In this document: positions 61,081 to 64,000 of the stretch, piece by piece
Numbering within the stretch: position 1 is the first letter of the stretch
Layout of the letters: every line of letters begins with the position of its first letter
Source: Gossypium raimondii
Taxonomy: Eukaryota > Streptophyta > Magnoliopsida > Malvales > Malvaceae
Length of the DNA: 64,000 nt
Assembly (NCBI RefSeq): GCF_025698545.1
Contig: NC_068571.1
Coordinates: 45,293,733-45,357,732, forward strand
Reading direction: 5' to 3'
Translations under genes and position numbers: made by a program
The notes under the pieces: model-generated
The model's input: the letters and a program-made list of their open reading frames with translations, nothing else
The model's database searches: none
Told to the model about the DNA's origin: nothing

Positions 61081-61510
61081 TTCTGAGGTTATATCAGGCC
61101 GAGTGTAGAAAAGGGCAACTTTAAAGACTTTTTGTGGGGAAAGCTAACTGTGTCATCTGATTTATCATGTAAATGTCAACTAAAATATGGGAGAACAGAC
61201 GTTTGTGTAGTCAGATATGGATGATTCGAGTATCTTCAAATTTTTTTGGGGGGGTATATTTAGAGGATTCCGGGATCTAATCCCTATTATCTTTTAAAAG
61301 CAGCTGAATCAATTATGCAGACTAAATTCTAATTGCCAAATGTAGAATTATTCCTGCAGTCTTTACAGCATAAACAGTAAAGCTTCAGAACACAGTGGAC
61401 ATTAATTAATGGCTAATCAGATAAATATATAAAGAAAAAAAAAGGGGGGCAATTACACGACATACAAATCTAAGTTATATTATTCAAAGATCTTATATCA
61501 TGCGACAACA

Positions 61511-64000
61511 TTAATCCTGTTTTATGTTGTTTGATCGCGATGGACTGCTGGCTGTCTCTGTCGTTCGATTCATTTGAGCCTGATACAGTGCTGCCATCTT
61601 ACTGTAGAGTTCCATATTCATCGACTGCAACCAAAAAATTAAGCATTAATATTATTTACATTCAACTTACTCCAATTTTAGATACATGTTTGATTTGAAT
61701 ATGTTTATTTTTATTTTAACTTTTTGTATAGAGAGAAGGGAAACAATAATAAGAAAAAACTCCAGACTTAACTCAATTTGGAATTTTTTTGTTTAAAATT
61801 TAAATTGAACTCAATTGATTGAGATTGATTACACAATCTACATACTTGAATTTGAGTTCAGCTCATATATGAATTTTTATTTTAAATAACAAAATTAAGG
61901 TTTGATTTTTCAATATATAATAAGAATAAAGTAATAATATAATATTATAAATAAAAAATTTGATTAATTTTGGGAGTTGTTCAAATCGAGTGTTAAGGTA
62001 CTTGATATTAGCACGCTTGATAGAGAGTTTAACAATGACCAAATCAAGTTTAATTTTTTTTAAGTTGAATTTGAGTAGATTGCACAAGAATAAAAAATTG
62101 CATATGGCCTATATTTGACATACTTGAGTTAGGAAAGCGCAAGATGGGTCAGGCAAAGGGATTGAGTCACTAGAGCTCGCATTTGGATTTGATTGAGCTG
62201 CTGCAGTGGCGGTAGCTCTTGAAGGAATCATTGGCGGTAGTGCAGTTGCCAAAAAGGGTGGTGGAAGGTGCAATAGAGGAGGAAGAGATTGGGAAGCATT
62301 GGGAGGCGTGGCGGCGTTGATGTCTACCAATCCCATGCCCATTCCTAAAGCATGGTTAACTCCCATGCCGGCCATGATCCGACCTAAAAGAGACATTTGC
62401 AGGTGCTGGTGGTGCTGCAAGCCTAGTGGCATCATCATCATTGGAGGGATGCTTCTCATACTCATCACTTGTACTTGTGCTTGAAGTTGTTTTAGGTATT
62501 CAATTACTTCATCAAGCATTGAAGCTTTATCTGTCTATAATCATGTTAAAACCAAATTCTCAAACTCATCCATGTATATATATATATATATATATGATCA
62601 AAATAAATCTATCTATACATATAGGTAAAAGAGATAAGTTTGCTAAATACAAGCAACGCAAAGGGTGCAAACAAAAAGCAAGCTACCAGGGGTTGATTTC
62701 AGACTTGAGATATCAAAGTAAGATAAATTCCAATATTTACTACTTTGTTGAAGTCTTGAGAGTCAAATTTAATTATACCAAATTCAAGTCAAGTCATACC
62801 TACTCAGTTGAGTGGTTAATTTAGCCCGTGAATCACTAACTTTGACACTAACATAGAAATAAAGATATTCATGTGCCGAATCAGGTCTATGCATGATATT
62901 AATACTATACATAGTTGTCTAAATTCGACTATGCCCAAAATATGGGCTTTAAAATTGGTCTAAACCCACTCATATTCATAAATAATTAATTCAATTTCAT
63001 TTTTATTTTTGAAAATGTAATTAATTTTTAATATTTAATTTTAGGTTGTTAGTGTTGTATATTTAATTTTTCTTATCATATAAATTACATAATGTATAAA
63101 ATAAATGAAAATATATTTTAACTATAAAATGAGTAGGACCAGCTTTGAATATTTAACCCTGCTCACCTATATTTAAAATGCATCTTTCTTCTTTTTTTCA
63201 AGCTTAAAATGGTAAATTTTCAATTTAGGTCCTTTATAATCTATAAAATTTTAAATTAGTAATGATAAAATTGTATTTTGACCTTCTAAAATGATAAAAT
63301 ATTAATTTAACCCTTTAAAATTATAAAGATATAGACTATTAAAATAATAAAATTATATTTTTACTATCGTGAAAATATATATATAATTTAATTCCGACCA
63401 TAAAAAAAAAAAATTGGCTCCGCGACTGCTTACCTTGCTTGCATTTGGCACCAACTTTTGAAGAGCCTTCATCTTTTGATTAATTCTATCTCTTCGCTTC
63501 TGCCACAATGCAATATAAAAGGTTAGCCATAGCAATTGTTATAAAACCTTCAGGGAGAGATATTCTAAAAGTAAAATAATATTATCATATGGCATATTTA
63601 TTGATTATACGTAAATTAAAAATGTTTAATACTTCAATACTTAGAAATAATATATAATCATTTATCGATATAATAAAAATATAGAATTGAAATTTTACAT
63701 GCATAACAAAATATAATTATATTAATAAATACGACTGGAATTTTACCCTTTCAGACAGATTATGAGTAGCTGCTGCTCGACTTCGCCTTGTCGGATGAGA
63801 CCGTCCTGTTTCATCTCGGCTTTCCTACCAATTTTCAACGTTGTTCCCAAAGCAATTGTAATCAAATCGTTAACCCAAACAAAAAGAGTTTGTGTGTTTT
63901 CTTACCGATCCATCGTGACAACCAGAGTCCCCATCTGTGGTTTTGGTTTTCAAGCTTTGAAGAGATTCATCATGGGAACCCCAAGTCACCATTGTTGCAT
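61511..64000 (-). CDS. UNE10: bHLH transcription factor, UNE10/PIF8-like, 3' part
   Basis: Phytochrome-interacting-factor-family bHLH. Exons in the window (minus strand): 63906->64000, 63747-63824, 63434-63499, 62124-62534, 61511-61624; GT/AG introns, all phase 0; the 5' exons lie beyond the window. The sequence runs [16 protein letters not shown], then [20 protein letters not shown] and [20 protein letters not shown], then [20 protein letters not shown]. The basic region has the H..E..R set (HNLSERKRR) for G-box binding. A Met/Leu/Pro-rich tail ([27 protein letters not shown]) and [19 protein letters not shown] follow. The MG-rich tail fits UNE10 better than PIF7. The N-terminal phytochrome-binding motif would be outside the window, so the orthologue assignment is tentative. 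Confidence 0.93.

Noticed and set aside
1..64000. tRNA or rRNA genes
   Set aside because: I looked for cloverleaf-type A/B boxes and rRNA-like GC-rich conserved stretches and saw none I could support by eye; a tRNAscan-type search would be needed to exclude a short one.

Overview
This is a 64 kb stretch of nuclear DNA from a eudicot plant. The genes have many short introns with GT/AG borders, the spacers are AT-rich, and nested LTR retrotransposons, a LINE fragment and hAT-type MITEs fill much of the space. The repeat mix looks to me like cotton (Gossypium, Malvaceae). That is an impression from family resemblance, not a search result.

Five protein-coding genes can be supported. (1) A complete class II formin on the minus strand (1725-11824, 17 coding exons, 1327 codons) has PTEN-like, C2, FH1 and FH2 domains. 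(2) A complete eIF5A on the minus strand (29858-31420, 5 exons, 159 aa). (3) A MazG-type dCTP pyrophosphatase on the plus strand (38222-39063, 2 exons). (4) A complete 40S ribosomal protein S2/uS5 on the plus strand (48117-49825, 2 exons, 269 aa), with a TATA box and ribosomal-protein-type promoter motifs. (5) The 3' part of a UNE10/PIF8-like bHLH transcription factor on the minus strand (61511 to beyond 64000). For all five, reading frame and intron phase agree across every junction I checked. These are unrelated single-copy or housekeeping genes, not a pathway cluster.

Layout: formin 1.7-11.8 kb; two adjacent foldback elements 12.3-13.2 kb; the 3' half of a Tat-like Ty3/gypsy retrotransposon 14.3-24.1 kb, carrying a decayed integrase end, an exact-period 93-bp tandem array, a long decayed antisense ORF, two nested LTR insertions, a polypurine tract and the 3' LTR; a hAT MITE at 25.4 kb; eIF5A at 30-31.4 kb; a LINE remnant 32.3-34.2 kb; the dCTPase at 38.2-39.1 kb; a solo LTR with a perfect 5-bp target duplication 40.1-42.4 kb; a SIRE-like copia 5' fragment 42.6-45.6 kb; more LTR debris to 47.6 kb; RPS2 at 48.1-49.8 kb; a large LTR-like block 50.75-53.35 kb; a second hAT MITE at 54.5 kb; a low-information AT-rich region; an unrecognised coding remnant next to the 3' end of a second copia element 57.9-61.1 kb; and the bHLH gene at the right edge.

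I found no CRISPR array, operon or bacterial-type system, and no clear tRNA or rRNA gene. The most interesting structures are the Tat-like 3' half (antisense ORF plus tandem array), the two same-family hAT MITEs with perfect 8-bp target duplications, the formin PTEN-like domain that lacks the catalytic arginine, and the unidentified last-exon-like coding segment beside the copia LTR.
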